Counted from the first letter of the stretch, positions 1-7,465 are shown. The stretch: 14,943 nucleotides of DNA from Oscillospiraceae bacterium (GCA_015067385.1 SVMP01000039.1:1-14943), one strand, 5' to 3'. The notes: generated by a model not told the origin, from the letters alone. Numbers and translations are program-made.

Positions 1-1
1 T

Positions 2-1000
2 ATTGATTTTACCGACTTCAAAAAATGGGGCACTCTGGAAAACCTCAAGCCTTTCTTTTGGGACAATGAAATCTATGCTGTAACACCTGCCGCTTGGCCG
101 ATGCTTAAATACAGATCAATGGACGGTCCGATGATCGTTAACGAAAACATCATCAGTTTTCTTAACGAAACAGACCCTCGTGAATTTGCTGAAAAAGATG
201 AATGGACATGGGATAAACTTGAAGAATTGATGCCTGTTTACAATCATATAAACGATTCAGGCGACGAAGTCAAGGCATTGTATACAACAGTTCACTGGCT
301 TTTCAGAACAATTCAGCCCACAAACGGTCAAGGCATAGTTTACCAGGATGAAAACGGTGAATACCAGCTCGGTCTCCACTCCGATATAACTTTTGAAGCT
401 ATGTACACCGCTTGGAACTGGGCGTTCGGCGAGTATTCATCATTTGTTTACATTGACTTAAACAATAACTGGACCAATATGCTTCAGGCATTCCTCGACG
501 GAAAATCAGTTCTTACGATAATGAACGGCACAGACCTTCTCGGTACACAAAATTCAATTGCTTACCAAATGGATAACTTCGGTGTTGTACCTTTCCCGAG
601 AGGTCCTTTAGGAAACAATACGGCTAACCCGGGTTCAACAATAACGGATACTCGTTTCGGTACCGCAATTCCCTTACTTTGTAAAGACCCTGCTATGTCC
701 GCAATCGTTCTTGATGCAATATACGAACCCCTCCCCGGCTATGAAGAAGAACAGAGCGTTATAGATTATTTGAGACGTAATTTCTTCTTTGACGACAGAG
801 ATGTAGCCAATTATATCAGTGCTTTTGAAAATATTATTTACAACTACCGTCCAGAAGGTATTACCGACGTTTATATCGGAATCAAAGGAAACAAGAGCAT
901 GAGAGAATGGCTTGACCAATACGCAGAAGCTGATGAAAACAACAGACAGAAGTATGTCGTCAACGTAGAAACATCCATAGACTCACTTTTGGGAGAATAA
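2..1000 (+). CDS. Extracellular solute-binding lipoprotein, copy 1 of 4 (5' end outside the window)
   Basis: This is the C-terminal two thirds of a family-1-type extracellular solute-binding protein, the surface component of an ABC importer, probably for sugars or oligosaccharides. The reading frame is open from base 2; the first ATG at 101 is internal, because the residues before it (WGTLENLKPFFWDNEIYAV) match the middle of the complete copies downstream. Visible family hallmarks are EWTWDKLEELMP, the FLDGKSVLTIMNG segment, GVVPFPRGP and the tail MREWLDQYAEADE. Compared by eye it is about 88% identical to copy 4 over the shared 299 residues, and both end in a LLGE-type tail, so copies 1 and 4 form one subgroup. 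The signal peptide and lipobox must lie upstream of the window. The ligand cannot be read from the sequence. No permease or ATPase gene accompanies it here. Confidence 0.85.
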   Translation: MDFTDFKKWGTLENLKPFFWDNEIYAVTPAAWPMLKYRSMDGPMIVNENIISFLNETDPREFAEKDEWTWDKLEELMPVYNHINDSGDEVKALYTTVHWLFRTIQPTNGQGIVYQDENGEYQLGLHSDITFEAMYTAWNWAFGEYSSFVYIDLNNNWTNMLQAFLDGKSVLTIMNGTDLLGTQNSIAYQMDNFGVVPFPRGPLGNNTANPGSTITDTRFGTAIPLLCKDPAMSAIVLDAIYEPLPGYEEEQSVIDYLRRNFFFDDRDVANYISAFENIIYNYRPEGITDVYIGIKGNKSMREWLDQYAEADENNRQKYVVNVETSIDSLLGE

Positions 1001-1012
1001 AAAAATAAGTAT

Positions 1013-1045
1013 AGTGCATCTGTTATAACGACAGATGCACTGTTT
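1013..1045 (+). terminator. Intrinsic terminator after copy 1
   Basis: A perfect 11-bp inverted repeat (AGTGCATCTGT at 1013-1023 and ACAGATGCACT at 1031-1041) with a 7-nt loop lies 12 nt after the stop codon and is followed by GTTTATTTAT. The T-tract is interrupted, so termination may be partial. That would fit with copy 2, which has no recognisable promoter of its own. Confidence 0.75.
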
Positions 1046-1076
1046 ATTTATAAAACAAGAAAGGAATCTATGAAAA

Positions 1077-2492
1077 ATGAAACGATTATTTTCTGCAATT
1101 ATACTGTTTGGTATGATATTGTCTTTCTGTGCATGCGGACAGGTTGACGAAGAAATTGTTCCCGACTATATAACCTCAATCGAGGAAATCGACTTTATGG
1201 GAGTTGATTTTCTTTTCGCGCAAAACAATTCCCACAACTCAACGGGAGACGGCTATATGGGTTACCTTATCGATACTGAATTTGCAGATCTTGCAAAAGA
1301 AAGAATCGAAGAGGTTGAAAAAAAATATAATGTAAAAATAAAGATCACTACCGATACAAATGTTTCCCAAACAATACAAAACGAGACATATTCAGGTCAA
1401 GTTAAAATGGACGCTATTCAGACAGCGTCTCAAGGGATGAGCGGTGCAATAAGAGCCGGATTCATGTACGACCTTGCAGATCTTTCCGATTATATTGATT
1501 ACAGACAGGCTGAAAAATGGGGTAAAGTCGAAGACTTAAAACCGTTTTGTTGGGACGGAGGAATATTCGGCGTAATCCCTGCAGCATGGCCTATGCTCAA
1601 ATACAACTCAATGGACGGTCCGCTGATCGTAAATGAAGATATTATCAGTTATCTTAACGAAACAGACCCTCGAGAATTCGTTGAGACAAATGAATGGACA
1701 TGGGATAAATTCGAAGAACTTATGCCTATATACAGCCATATAAACGACCAAGGCGATGAAGTAACTGCACTTTATTCCAGTGACCATTGGTTATGCAGAA
1801 CAATGCAGACGTCAAACGGCGAAGGCGTTATCGTTCAGGATTCCGAAGGCGAATATCAGTTAGGTCTTCATTCCGAAAAAACTTTTGAAGCCATGAATAC
1901 TGCATGGAACTGGGCTTTCGGAGAGTATTCAACATTTGTTGATATCGACGACGGTCATAATTGGCCTGACATGCTTCAAGCTTTTATTGATAAGAGAACA
2001 GTTTTCACAATAGTTAGCGCTACAGAACTGATCGGCACAGCGAGTTCAATAAGTTACAACATGTCAAACTACGGCGTTATTCCTTTCCCGAGAGGTCCTC
2101 ACGGCAACAATAAGACCACATCCGGAACAACGATAACAGGAACCCTGTTCGGAATGGGCATTCCGCAGTTATGTAAAGATCCTGCAATGTCTGCAATAGT
2201 TTTAAACGCTATTTACGAGCCGCTGCCGGGATATGAAACTAAACAAAGCATTATTGATTACCTCAGTCAAAACTTCTTCTTTGACGACAGAGACGTTACA
2301 AACTTTATAGATGCTTACGACAATCTCTATTATAACTACAGATACGAAGGACTCACGGACGTTTACATCAATCTCAACAAGAGCAAGACTATGAGAGAAT
2401 GGCTTGACCAATACGCAGAAGCAGATGAAGCAAACAGAGTAAAATACGCTGTTAATATTGAAACAACTGTCAGCGAGCTTTTCGGAGAATAA
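1077..2492 (+). CDS. Extracellular solute-binding lipoprotein, copy 2 of 4
   Basis: A 471-residue lipoprotein of the family-1 solute-binding type, expected to be anchored on the outer face of the cell membrane and to deliver a ligand to an ABC permease. The signal peptide has Lys2-Arg3, a hydrophobic core to about residue 17 and a lipobox FCA-C with lipidated Cys20. EWTWDKFEELMP and GVIPFPRGP are shared with the paralogues. It is the most divergent of the four in the central region (for example DHWLCRTMQTSNGEG and ELIGTASSISYNM), so its ligand may differ. Its last 34 codons are almost identical to those of copy 3. The start is unusual: an out-of-frame ATG at 1070 has the better spacing from the AAGAAAGG ribosome site, but only the ATG at 1077 gives a signal peptide in frame with the protein. 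No good promoter is visible in the 76-nt gap before it, so it may depend on read-through from copy 1. Confidence 0.9.
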   Translation: MKRLFSAIILFGMILSFCACGQVDEEIVPDYITSIEEIDFMGVDFLFAQNNSHNSTGDGYMGYLIDTEFADLAKERIEEVEKKYNVKIKITTDTNVSQTIQNETYSGQVKMDAIQTASQGMSGAIRAGFMYDLADLSDYIDYRQAEKWGKVEDLKPFCWDGGIFGVIPAAWPMLKYNSMDGPLIVNEDIISYLNETDPREFVETNEWTWDKFEELMPIYSHINDQGDEVTALYSSDHWLCRTMQTSNGEGVIVQDSEGEYQLGLHSEKTFEAMNTAWNWAFGEYSTFVDIDDGHNWPDMLQAFIDKRTVFTIVSATELIGTASSISYNMSNYGVIPFPRGPHGNNKTTSGTTITGTLFGMGIPQLCKDPAMSAIVLNAIYEPLPGYETKQSIIDYLSQNFFFDDRDVTNFIDAYDNLYYNYRYEGLTDVYINLNKSKTMREWLDQYAEADEANRVKYAVNIETTVSELFGE

Positions 2493-2501
2493 TACAACCC
2501 T

Positions 2502-2536
2502 CAACGCACCCGCAAAAAGCAGGTGCGTTGTTTTTT
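2502..2536 (+). terminator. Intrinsic terminator after copy 2
   Basis: A 9-bp GC-rich stem (CAACGCACC at 2502-2510 with GGTGCGTTG at 2522-2530) is followed directly by six T residues, 9 nt after the stop codon. It is duplicated almost exactly after copy 3. Confidence 0.92.
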
Positions 2537-2567
2537 GCAAAAAGTAACAATACACATATTTAACATA

Positions 2568-2596
2568 TTGACAAATAATTTTTTAAATGATATAAT
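2568..2596 (+). promoter_or_regulatory. Consensus sigma-A promoter of copy 3
   Basis: A perfect -35 TTGACA (2568-2573), a 17-bp spacer and a perfect -10 TATAAT (2591-2596) with an upstream TGA, giving an extended -10 (TGNTATAAT). It lies 40 bp before the copy 3 start codon. The GAGG ribosome site is at 2623-2626. Such a full consensus suggests strong, possibly constitutive expression unless a repressor acts. Confidence 0.88.
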
Positions 2597-2636
2597 ACAA
2601 TATGTAAATAAATTATAAAAATGAGGCGATCAATCA

Positions 2637-4067
2637 ATGAAAAGCAGTAACAGAATTATTTCATTCATTCTATTGACATTCATGACATTATCCTTCTTCT
2701 GTGCATGCGGTGAGCAGGCTGAACCGGAGATCGTCCCCGATTACACGACCGATCTCGGTGAAATAACTTTCATGGGTACTGATTTTATATTCATGCAAAG
2801 CAATGGCGAACATTCAACAGGGGAAAACTATTTCGGATACGTTACCGAAACAGAATTTGCCGATCTTGCGATTGAACGGGTTAAAGAAGTTGAAAGTAAA
2901 TATGATGTCAAAATAGATATTATCACAGGCAAAGATATAGGAGCTACTGTTCAGAATGAAACATATGCAGGTGTTGTTTCAGCGGATGCTGTTCAGGCGG
3001 CAAGCAATGCACTATCCGGAATTTTAAGAGCCGGTCTTCTTCATGATCTTACACAGCTTTCGGAGTATATCGATTACACAGATAGCGAAAAATGGGGCAA
3101 CATCGAAAATCTTAAACCGTTGTTTTGGGACGGCTGTCTTTTCGGCGTGATTCCTGCATCGTGGCCGATGCTCAAATACCGTTCGATGGACGGTCCTGTA
3201 ATAGTCAATGAAAATATCATCAGTTATCTTAATGAAACAGACCCGAGAGAATTTGTTGAAAAAGACGAATGGACTTGGGATAAGTTCGAAGAGCTCATGC
3301 CTGTTTATAACCATATAAACGATTCCGGAGATGAAGTTAAAGCACTCTACACTACTGTACATTGGTTATTCAGAACAATGCAGACAACTAACGGTGAAGG
3401 CATAATCGTTCAAGATGAAAACGGTGAATACAAAGTCGGTCTTCATGAGGATAAAACATTTGAAGCAATGGCAACGGGTTGGGATTGGGCATTCGGTGAT
3501 TATTCATCGTTTGTTTATATCGATCAAAACAACAACTGGACCGCTATGTTACAGGCATTCCTCGATGGAAAATCAGTTCTTACGATCATGAACGGTACCG
3601 ATCTTTTAGGTTCGGAAAACTCGATTGCATACCAGATGGATAATTTCGCTGTAATTCCGTTCCCGAGAGGACCTTACGGAAGCAACAAAACCGGGTTAGG
3701 TTCCACGATAACAAGCACAAGATTTTGCACATCCATACCAATGGCAGCTAAAGATCCCGCTATGTCCGCAATCATTCTCGATGCTATATATGAACCACTT
3801 CCCGGATACGAAACAGAAAATAACGTTATCGATTATCTCAGAAAGAACTTCTTCTTTGATGACAGAGACGTTACGAACTATATTGCCGCATACAATAATA
3901 TCTACTACAACTACAGACACGAAGGTTTGACAGATGTTTACATCAGCATAAACAGTAGCAAGAGCATGAGAGAATGGCTTGACCAATACGCAGAAGCTGA
4001 TGAAGGAAACAGAGTAAAATACGCTGTTAATATTGAAACAACTGTCAGCGAGCTTTTCGGAGAATAA
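2637..4067 (+). CDS. Extracellular solute-binding lipoprotein, copy 3 of 4
   Basis: A 476-residue family-1-type solute-binding lipoprotein. The signal peptide has Lys2 and Arg6, a hydrophobic stretch of about residues 7-21 and a lipobox FCA-C with lipidated Cys24. The mature part carries the shared features: WPMLKYRSMDGP, EWTWDKFEELMP, FLDGKSVLTIMNGTDLLG, FPRGP, FFFDDRDV and MREWLDQYAEADE. The ATG at 2637 is supported by GAGG ten bases upstream and by the identical arrangement in copy 4. The N-terminal region is nearly identical to copy 4 and the C-terminal end (VSELFGE) to copy 2, so the gene is a mosaic of its neighbours. It has its own consensus promoter and terminator and is thus an independent transcription unit. 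It is probably an importer's ligand receptor, but no transport partner is present and the ligand is unknown. Confidence 0.92.
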   Translation: MKSSNRIISFILLTFMTLSFFCACGEQAEPEIVPDYTTDLGEITFMGTDFIFMQSNGEHSTGENYFGYVTETEFADLAIERVKEVESKYDVKIDIITGKDIGATVQNETYAGVVSADAVQAASNALSGILRAGLLHDLTQLSEYIDYTDSEKWGNIENLKPLFWDGCLFGVIPASWPMLKYRSMDGPVIVNENIISYLNETDPREFVEKDEWTWDKFEELMPVYNHINDSGDEVKALYTTVHWLFRTMQTTNGEGIIVQDENGEYKVGLHEDKTFEAMATGWDWAFGDYSSFVYIDQNNNWTAMLQAFLDGKSVLTIMNGTDLLGSENSIAYQMDNFAVIPFPRGPYGSNKTGLGSTITSTRFCTSIPMAAKDPAMSAIILDAIYEPLPGYETENNVIDYLRKNFFFDDRDVTNYIAAYNNIYYNYRHEGLTDVYISINSSKSMREWLDQYAEADEGNRVKYAVNIETTVSELFGE

Positions 4068-4076
4068 TACAACCCT

Positions 4077-4111
4077 CAACGCACCCGCAAAAGCAGGTGC
4101 GTTGTTTTTTT
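4077..4111 (+). terminator. Intrinsic terminator after copy 3
   Basis: Same 9-bp stem as after copy 2 (4077-4085 with 4096-4104), a loop one base shorter, and seven T residues. It lies 9 nt after the stop codon. Confidence 0.92.
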
Positions 4112-4143
4112 GCAAAAAAGTAACAATACACACATTTGACATA

Positions 4144-4172
4144 TTGACAAATAGTTTTTTAAATGATATAAT
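4144..4172 (+). promoter_or_regulatory. Consensus sigma-A promoter of copy 4
   Basis: TTGACA (4144-4149), a 17-bp spacer and TATAAT (4167-4172) with an extended TGA element, all duplicated from the promoter of copy 3. GAGG at 4198-4201 is the ribosome site for the ATG at 4212. Confidence 0.88.
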
Positions 4173-4211
4173 ACAATATGTAAATAAATTATAAAAAGAG
4201 GCGATCGATCA

Positions 4212-5642
4212 ATGAAAAACAGTAACAGAATTATTTCATTCATTCTATTGATATTCATGACATTATCCTTCTTCTGTGCATGCGGTGAGCAGGCTGAACC
4301 GGAGATCGTCCCCGATTACTCAACCGATCTCGGAGAGATTGATTTCATGGGTTCGGATTTTGTTTTTCTTCAGAGAAACCAGGAGCATTCAACAGGGGAA
4401 AACTATTTCGGATACGTTACCGAAACAGAATTTGCCGACCTTGCCCTTGAACGCGTAAAGGAAGTTGAAGCAAAATACAACATAGTCGCTAAAATCAACA
4501 CGGATAAAGATATAAACACCACTATCACAAACGAAACGTACGCAGGTACCGTTTCTGCGGATGCAATCCAGCAACAGTCCGACAGTATAAACAGCATTTC
4601 AAGAGCAGGTATGTTGTATGGACTTTCGACCTTGTCCGACTATATCGACTATACCGATTCAAAAAAATGGGGCACGATCGAAAACCTTAAGCCATTCTTT
4701 TGGGACGGCGATATTTACGCTGTAACCCCTGCTTCATGGCCGATGCTCAAATACAGATCAATGGACGGTCCGATGATCGTTAACGAAAATATTATCAACT
4801 ATCTTAACGAAACAGACCCCCGTGAATTCGTTGAAAAGGACGAATGGACGTGGAGTAAATTCGAAGAACTCATGCCGATATACAATCATATAAACGATGC
4901 AGGCGACGAGGTTAAGGCACTCTACACCACTGTTCATTGGTTGTTCAGAACAATTCAGCCCACAAACGGCGAAGGCATGGTAGTTCAGGATGCAAACGGA
5001 GAATATCAGCTCGGTCTTCACACCGACGTAACCTTTGAAGCGATGTACACCGCATGGAACTGGGCATTCGGCGAATACTCTTCATTTGTTTACATAGACA
5101 CAAGTAACGTTTGGGAAAACATGCTTCAGGCGTTTCTCGATAATAAATCCGTTCTGACTATTATGAACGGCACCGACCTTCTCGGCTCACAAAACTCTAT
5201 TGCATACCAGATTGAAAACTTCGGAGTAATTCCGTTCCCGAGAGGTCCGTTAGGCAATAATACAACAACTCCGGGTTCAACAATAACAACGACACGTTTC
5301 GGAACCGCTATCCCCTTGCTCTGTAAGGACCCTGCAATGTCCGCAATTATTCTCGATGCCATATACGAACCGCTCCCCGGTTACGAGGATGAGCAGAGCA
5401 TTATAGACTATTTAAGACACAATTTCTTCTTCGATGACAGAGATGTTACAAACTATATCAATGCCTTTGATAATATAATTTACAACTACCGTTGCGAAGG
5501 CATCACAGACGTTTATATCGGCATCAAAGGAACAAAGAGCATGAGAGAATGGCTTGACCAATATGCCGAAGCCGACGAAAACAACAGACAGAAATACGTA
5601 GTAAACATTGAAACATCTATTGATCAGCTTTTAGGGGAATAA
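4212..5642 (+). CDS. Extracellular solute-binding lipoprotein, copy 4 of 4
   Basis: A 476-residue family-1-type solute-binding lipoprotein with the same signal peptide plan as copy 3 (lipobox FCA-C, Cys24). The first 36 residues are almost those of copy 3, but the rest of the mature domain is closest to copy 1: RTIQPTNGEG, EAMYTAWNWAFGEYSSF, LLGSQNSIAYQ, PLGNN and a C-terminus ending QLLGE. EWTWSKFEELMP replaces the usual WDKFEEL. It has its own promoter and terminator. The expected role is to bind an extracellular solute, probably a carbohydrate, and to present it to an ABC permease encoded elsewhere. Substrate and partner are not deducible. The family call rests on overall pattern rather than on one diagnostic motif. 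Confidence 0.92.
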   Translation: MKNSNRIISFILLIFMTLSFFCACGEQAEPEIVPDYSTDLGEIDFMGSDFVFLQRNQEHSTGENYFGYVTETEFADLALERVKEVEAKYNIVAKINTDKDINTTITNETYAGTVSADAIQQQSDSINSISRAGMLYGLSTLSDYIDYTDSKKWGTIENLKPFFWDGDIYAVTPASWPMLKYRSMDGPMIVNENIINYLNETDPREFVEKDEWTWSKFEELMPIYNHINDAGDEVKALYTTVHWLFRTIQPTNGEGMVVQDANGEYQLGLHTDVTFEAMYTAWNWAFGEYSSFVYIDTSNVWENMLQAFLDNKSVLTIMNGTDLLGSQNSIAYQIENFGVIPFPRGPLGNNTTTPGSTITTTRFGTAIPLLCKDPAMSAIILDAIYEPLPGYEDEQSIIDYLRHNFFFDDRDVTNYINAFDNIIYNYRCEGITDVYIGIKGTKSMREWLDQYAEADENNRQKYVVNIETSIDQLLGE

Positions 5643-5654
5643 TTCAACAACAAC

Positions 5655-5690
5655 ATCCCATTTCCAATAAAACGGAAATGGGATATTTTT
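5655..5690 (+). terminator. Intrinsic terminator after copy 4
   Basis: A perfect 11-bp stem (ATCCCATTTCC at 5655-5665 with GGAAATGGGAT at 5674-5684), an 8-nt loop and ATTTTT. It sits between the convergent copy 4 and dpaB. On the minus strand the run after the stem is only GTTGTTGTTG, so it works mainly for the plus strand. Confidence 0.88.
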
Positions 5691-5704
5691 ATATATCGGG
5701 GACA

Positions 5705-6289
5705 TCAAACATCATTATCCAGAATCGGTTGAATCTGATTACCTGAAAGAGCTGAGATCAATGTTTCGGGAATTTTCTCCATAACAGCTACAAGAGAAGT
5801 TGGCTTATCGGATGGATCATCCTGAACAAAAGGTACAAAGTTCATATTTTTCATGTTCATCAACGCACCGATACTTTTGGCATTGCCCGAAAGAGCATCA
5901 TTCGTTGAAACTGCGATAACGACCGGTCTGTTATTGCGAAGATGAGCTTTAACAGCAAGAGTCACGGGAGTATCTGCAATTCCAAGAGACAGTTTTGCGA
6001 GAGTATTTCCCGTACACGGAGCGACAACAAGAATATCGAGTAATTTTTTAGGACCTATCGGTTCAGCATCACGGATAGTATGTATTATTTTTTTACCTGT
6101 GACAGCCTCTATCCGAGCATTGAAATCTTCGGCAGCTCCGAAGCGTGTATCTGTACTGTACGCATTGAAAGACATTATGGGAAAGACATCAAAACCGTCT
6201 GCAACAAGCTTTTCAAGAATGGGAATCACTCTGTTAAACGTACAAAACGATCCGCAAAGCGCAAACCCTACACGGATACCGTTTCTCAT
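5705..6289 (-). CDS. dpaB: Dipicolinate synthase subunit B
   Basis: The small, flavoprotein-fold subunit of dipicolinate synthase (SpoVFB), which with DpaA makes dipicolinic acid from a dihydrodipicolinate-pathway intermediate in the mother cell during sporulation. The product then accumulates with Ca2+ in the spore core. The 194-residue protein has the family's N-terminal nucleotide-binding stretch (GFALCGSFCTF), followed by VVAPCTGNTLAKL and the segment AVSTNDALSGNAKSIGALM. An in-frame ATG lies two codons upstream at 6295, but that one falls inside the ribosome site. AGGAGG at 6296-6301 is spaced correctly for the ATG at 6289. That ATG overlaps the dpaA stop as ATGA, which indicates translational coupling. 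The lysine-pathway genes that follow spoVF in Bacillus subtilis are absent here. Confidence 0.95.
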   Translation of the reverse strand: MRNGIRVGFALCGSFCTFNRVIPILEKLVADGFDVFPIMSFNAYSTDTRFGAAEDFNARIEAVTGKKIIHTIRDAEPIGPKKLLDILVVAPCTGNTLAKLSLGIADTPVTLAVKAHLRNNRPVVIAVSTNDALSGNAKSIGALMNMKNMNFVPFVQDDPSDKPTSLVAVMEKIPETLISALSGNQIQPILDNDV

Positions 6290-7161
6290 AAGCATTCCTC
6301 CTGTTCGATAATATTTACAACAGTATCTTTAATAAACTGTCCCGCACTCACGGGAGCGACTTTTCCGGGAAGCGAAAGGGACCATACAACATTTAAGCCA
6401 AGAGCTTTCGCTTCGTTAAAATCAACACCGCCGGGTTTAGATGCAAGATCAATAATAAGCGCATTTTTCTTTACGGAAGAAAGAACAGATTTATCGAGAA
6501 CCATAGCGGGAACCGTGTTGAAAATAATATCATACTCCCCTGCTGTTTGTTCGATATTTTTTGTTTTTATTGGCATAATACCCATAGACCGAATACTCGC
6601 AAGATCCTCAAAACGTCTTGCGGAAACTGTCACTGACGCATTAAGCCCTTTAAGAAGAGAAGAAAGGACCTTACCGATACGACCGTATCCGACAACAAGG
6701 CATTTACTGCCGCAGATCGTATACGGACGTTCCTGCATTGCAATATATACAGCTCCTTCAGCAGTCGGAACAGCATTTAATATCTGAAGTTCCTCACGTT
6801 CAAAATAATCAATTGTCTTTATCCCTCGGGAATTCAGTTCTCTGCTGGAAAAACGTCCGCCGAAGACAGTCATTGAAGTCCGAATCTTTTCATAAATATC
6901 GCAGAGCTTGACATTATAAGAGAGATACGGTGTATTAAGATGAACGCCGTCCGTGCTGAAAGGAAGCGGTAAAATAACGAATTCAGCATCGGCAAGAAGA
7001 GTATCAAGAGAAGAGCAGATCTCAATACCCCGAATATTTTTGGAATAATTATCAAATCCGAAAATTCGGACAGTGTATCCGTCAGCAGCAAGACTTTGCG
7101 CAACATGTATCTGACGAAGGTCTCCGCCTGCGACCGCAAAGGTCTTATTTTTATTAATCAT
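6286..7161 (-). CDS. dpaA: Dipicolinate synthase subunit A
   Basis: The large subunit of dipicolinate synthase (SpoVFA), an NAD(P)-binding dehydrogenase-like protein that forms spore dipicolinate with DpaB. The N-terminal domain begins FAVAGGDLRQIHVAQ. The second domain carries a Rossmann nucleotide motif in LVVGYGRIGKVL and ends near NVVWSLSLPGKVAPVSAG. I place the start at the ATG at 7161 (291 residues) because AAGGAG at 7173-7178 lies 11 nt upstream. The longer reading from 7221 adds 20 residues that do not resemble the family, and its start lies upstream of that ribosome site. It is expected to be sporulation-controlled in the mother cell (sigma-K in Bacillus), but I could not find a convincing sigma-K or sigma-E promoter upstream. 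A genome carrying this pair probably makes endospores. Confidence 0.95.
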   Translation of the reverse strand: MINKNKTFAVAGGDLRQIHVAQSLAADGYTVRIFGFDNYSKNIRGIEICSSLDTLLADAEFVILPLPFSTDGVHLNTPYLSYNVKLCDIYEKIRTSMTVFGGRFSSRELNSRGIKTIDYFEREELQILNAVPTAEGAVYIAMQERPYTICGSKCLVVGYGRIGKVLSSLLKGLNASVTVSARRFEDLASIRSMGIMPIKTKNIEQTAGEYDIIFNTVPAMVLDKSVLSSVKKNALIIDLASKPGGVDFNEAKALGLNVVWSLSLPGKVAPVSAGQFIKDTVVNIIEQEECL

Positions 7162-7269
7162 ATATTTTATATCTCCTTGATATGATCGTATATTAAATGA
7201 ATCTATTACAATATATGACAACTTTCTCAGAATGACATTGATTTCGGCAGGCGTACATTCTTACACTTT

Positions 7270-7287
7270 TGTAATGTATACATCACA
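7270..7287. promoter_or_regulatory. 18-bp operator-like palindrome
   Basis: TGTAATGTATACATCACA reads the same on the other strand except for one central-arm pair (A7273 against C7284). The inner ten bases ATGTATACAT are perfect. It overlaps a second inverted repeat, TTACA-N4-TGTAA at 7261-7274. The symmetry and size suit a dimeric repressor of the GntR or similar type, placed between two divergent genes. Which gene it controls is not shown; it is about 110 bp before the dpaA start and 118 bp before the ATPase -35 box. Confidence 0.45.
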
Positions 7288-7404
7288 ACTCTACCTATTT
7301 TTAAGAAAAAAAAGAGATTTAAAAAGAAAAAAGAGTGGATAATGTATGTTTTTTTTAAGAATATGACAGGAAAATTAAAAGTTAAGGTATTTTCTTTTTT
7401 TATG

Positions 7405-7433
7405 TTGACAATGCTGATTTTTTTTGTTAAAAT
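7405..7433 (+). promoter_or_regulatory. Sigma-A promoter of the Ca2+-ATPase
   Basis: TTGACA (7405-7410), a 17-bp spacer and TAAAAT (7428-7433), one base off consensus. Transcription would begin about 7440, just before the GGGAGGA ribosome site at 7451-7457. This excludes the longer reading frame whose TTG start would fall at 7424, inside the promoter. Confidence 0.82.
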
Positions 7434-7465
7434 ATGGGCAATTTCAAATTGGGAGGAAATTAAAA

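Larger units (their letters stand above)
2391..2744. repeat. Junction repeat, first copy (end of copy 2 to start of copy 3)
   Basis: This 354-bp block covers the last 34 codons of copy 2, its terminator, the intergenic promoter and the signal-peptide region of copy 3. It recurs at 3966-4319 with an exact offset of 1575 bp. By eye the two differ at about 8 substitutions and 4 single-base indels (about 97% identity), much less than the flanking gene bodies. Confidence 0.85.
3966..4319. repeat. Junction repeat, second copy (end of copy 3 to start of copy 4)
   Basis: Second copy of the 354-bp block at 2391-2744, spanning the end of copy 3, the terminator, the promoter and the signal-peptide region of copy 4. 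The four single-base indels cancel, so the 1575-bp offset is the same at both ends. Confidence 0.85.
7162..7465. other. Divergent intergenic region between dpaA and the Ca2+-ATPase
   Basis: 304 bp without a gene. From left to right it holds the dpaA ribosome site, an AT-rich stretch where the dpaA promoter should be (none assigned), an 18-bp palindrome at 7270-7287, an A-rich/purine-rich stretch at about 7300-7345, and the ATPase promoter and ribosome site. The 96-residue minus-strand reading frame in this gap covers low-complexity A/T sequence and is not supported as a gene. Confidence 0.7.

Noticed and set aside
3696..4142. Minus-strand open frames opposite the ends of the lipoprotein genes
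   Set aside because: Similar shadows recur opposite each paralogue, as expected from the shared sense sequence, and they cross the terminators.
2391..4319. Insertion sequence or transposon as the source of the repeats
   Set aside because: The repeats contain only gene ends, a terminator and a promoter. There is no transposase, and no terminal inverted repeats or target duplications were seen.
6080..6787. 235-residue plus-strand open frame opposite dpaA/dpaB
   Set aside because: It is the antisense shadow of two clearly recognisable genes. It has no ribosome site and its sequence resembles no family.
7179..7270. Sporulation sigma-K or sigma-E promoter for dpaA
   Set aside because: CATATATTG on the minus strand resembles part of a sigma-K -10 box, but the last position and the AC at -35 do not fit. 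GTCATATA with CATTTAAT has the wrong spacing for sigma-E.
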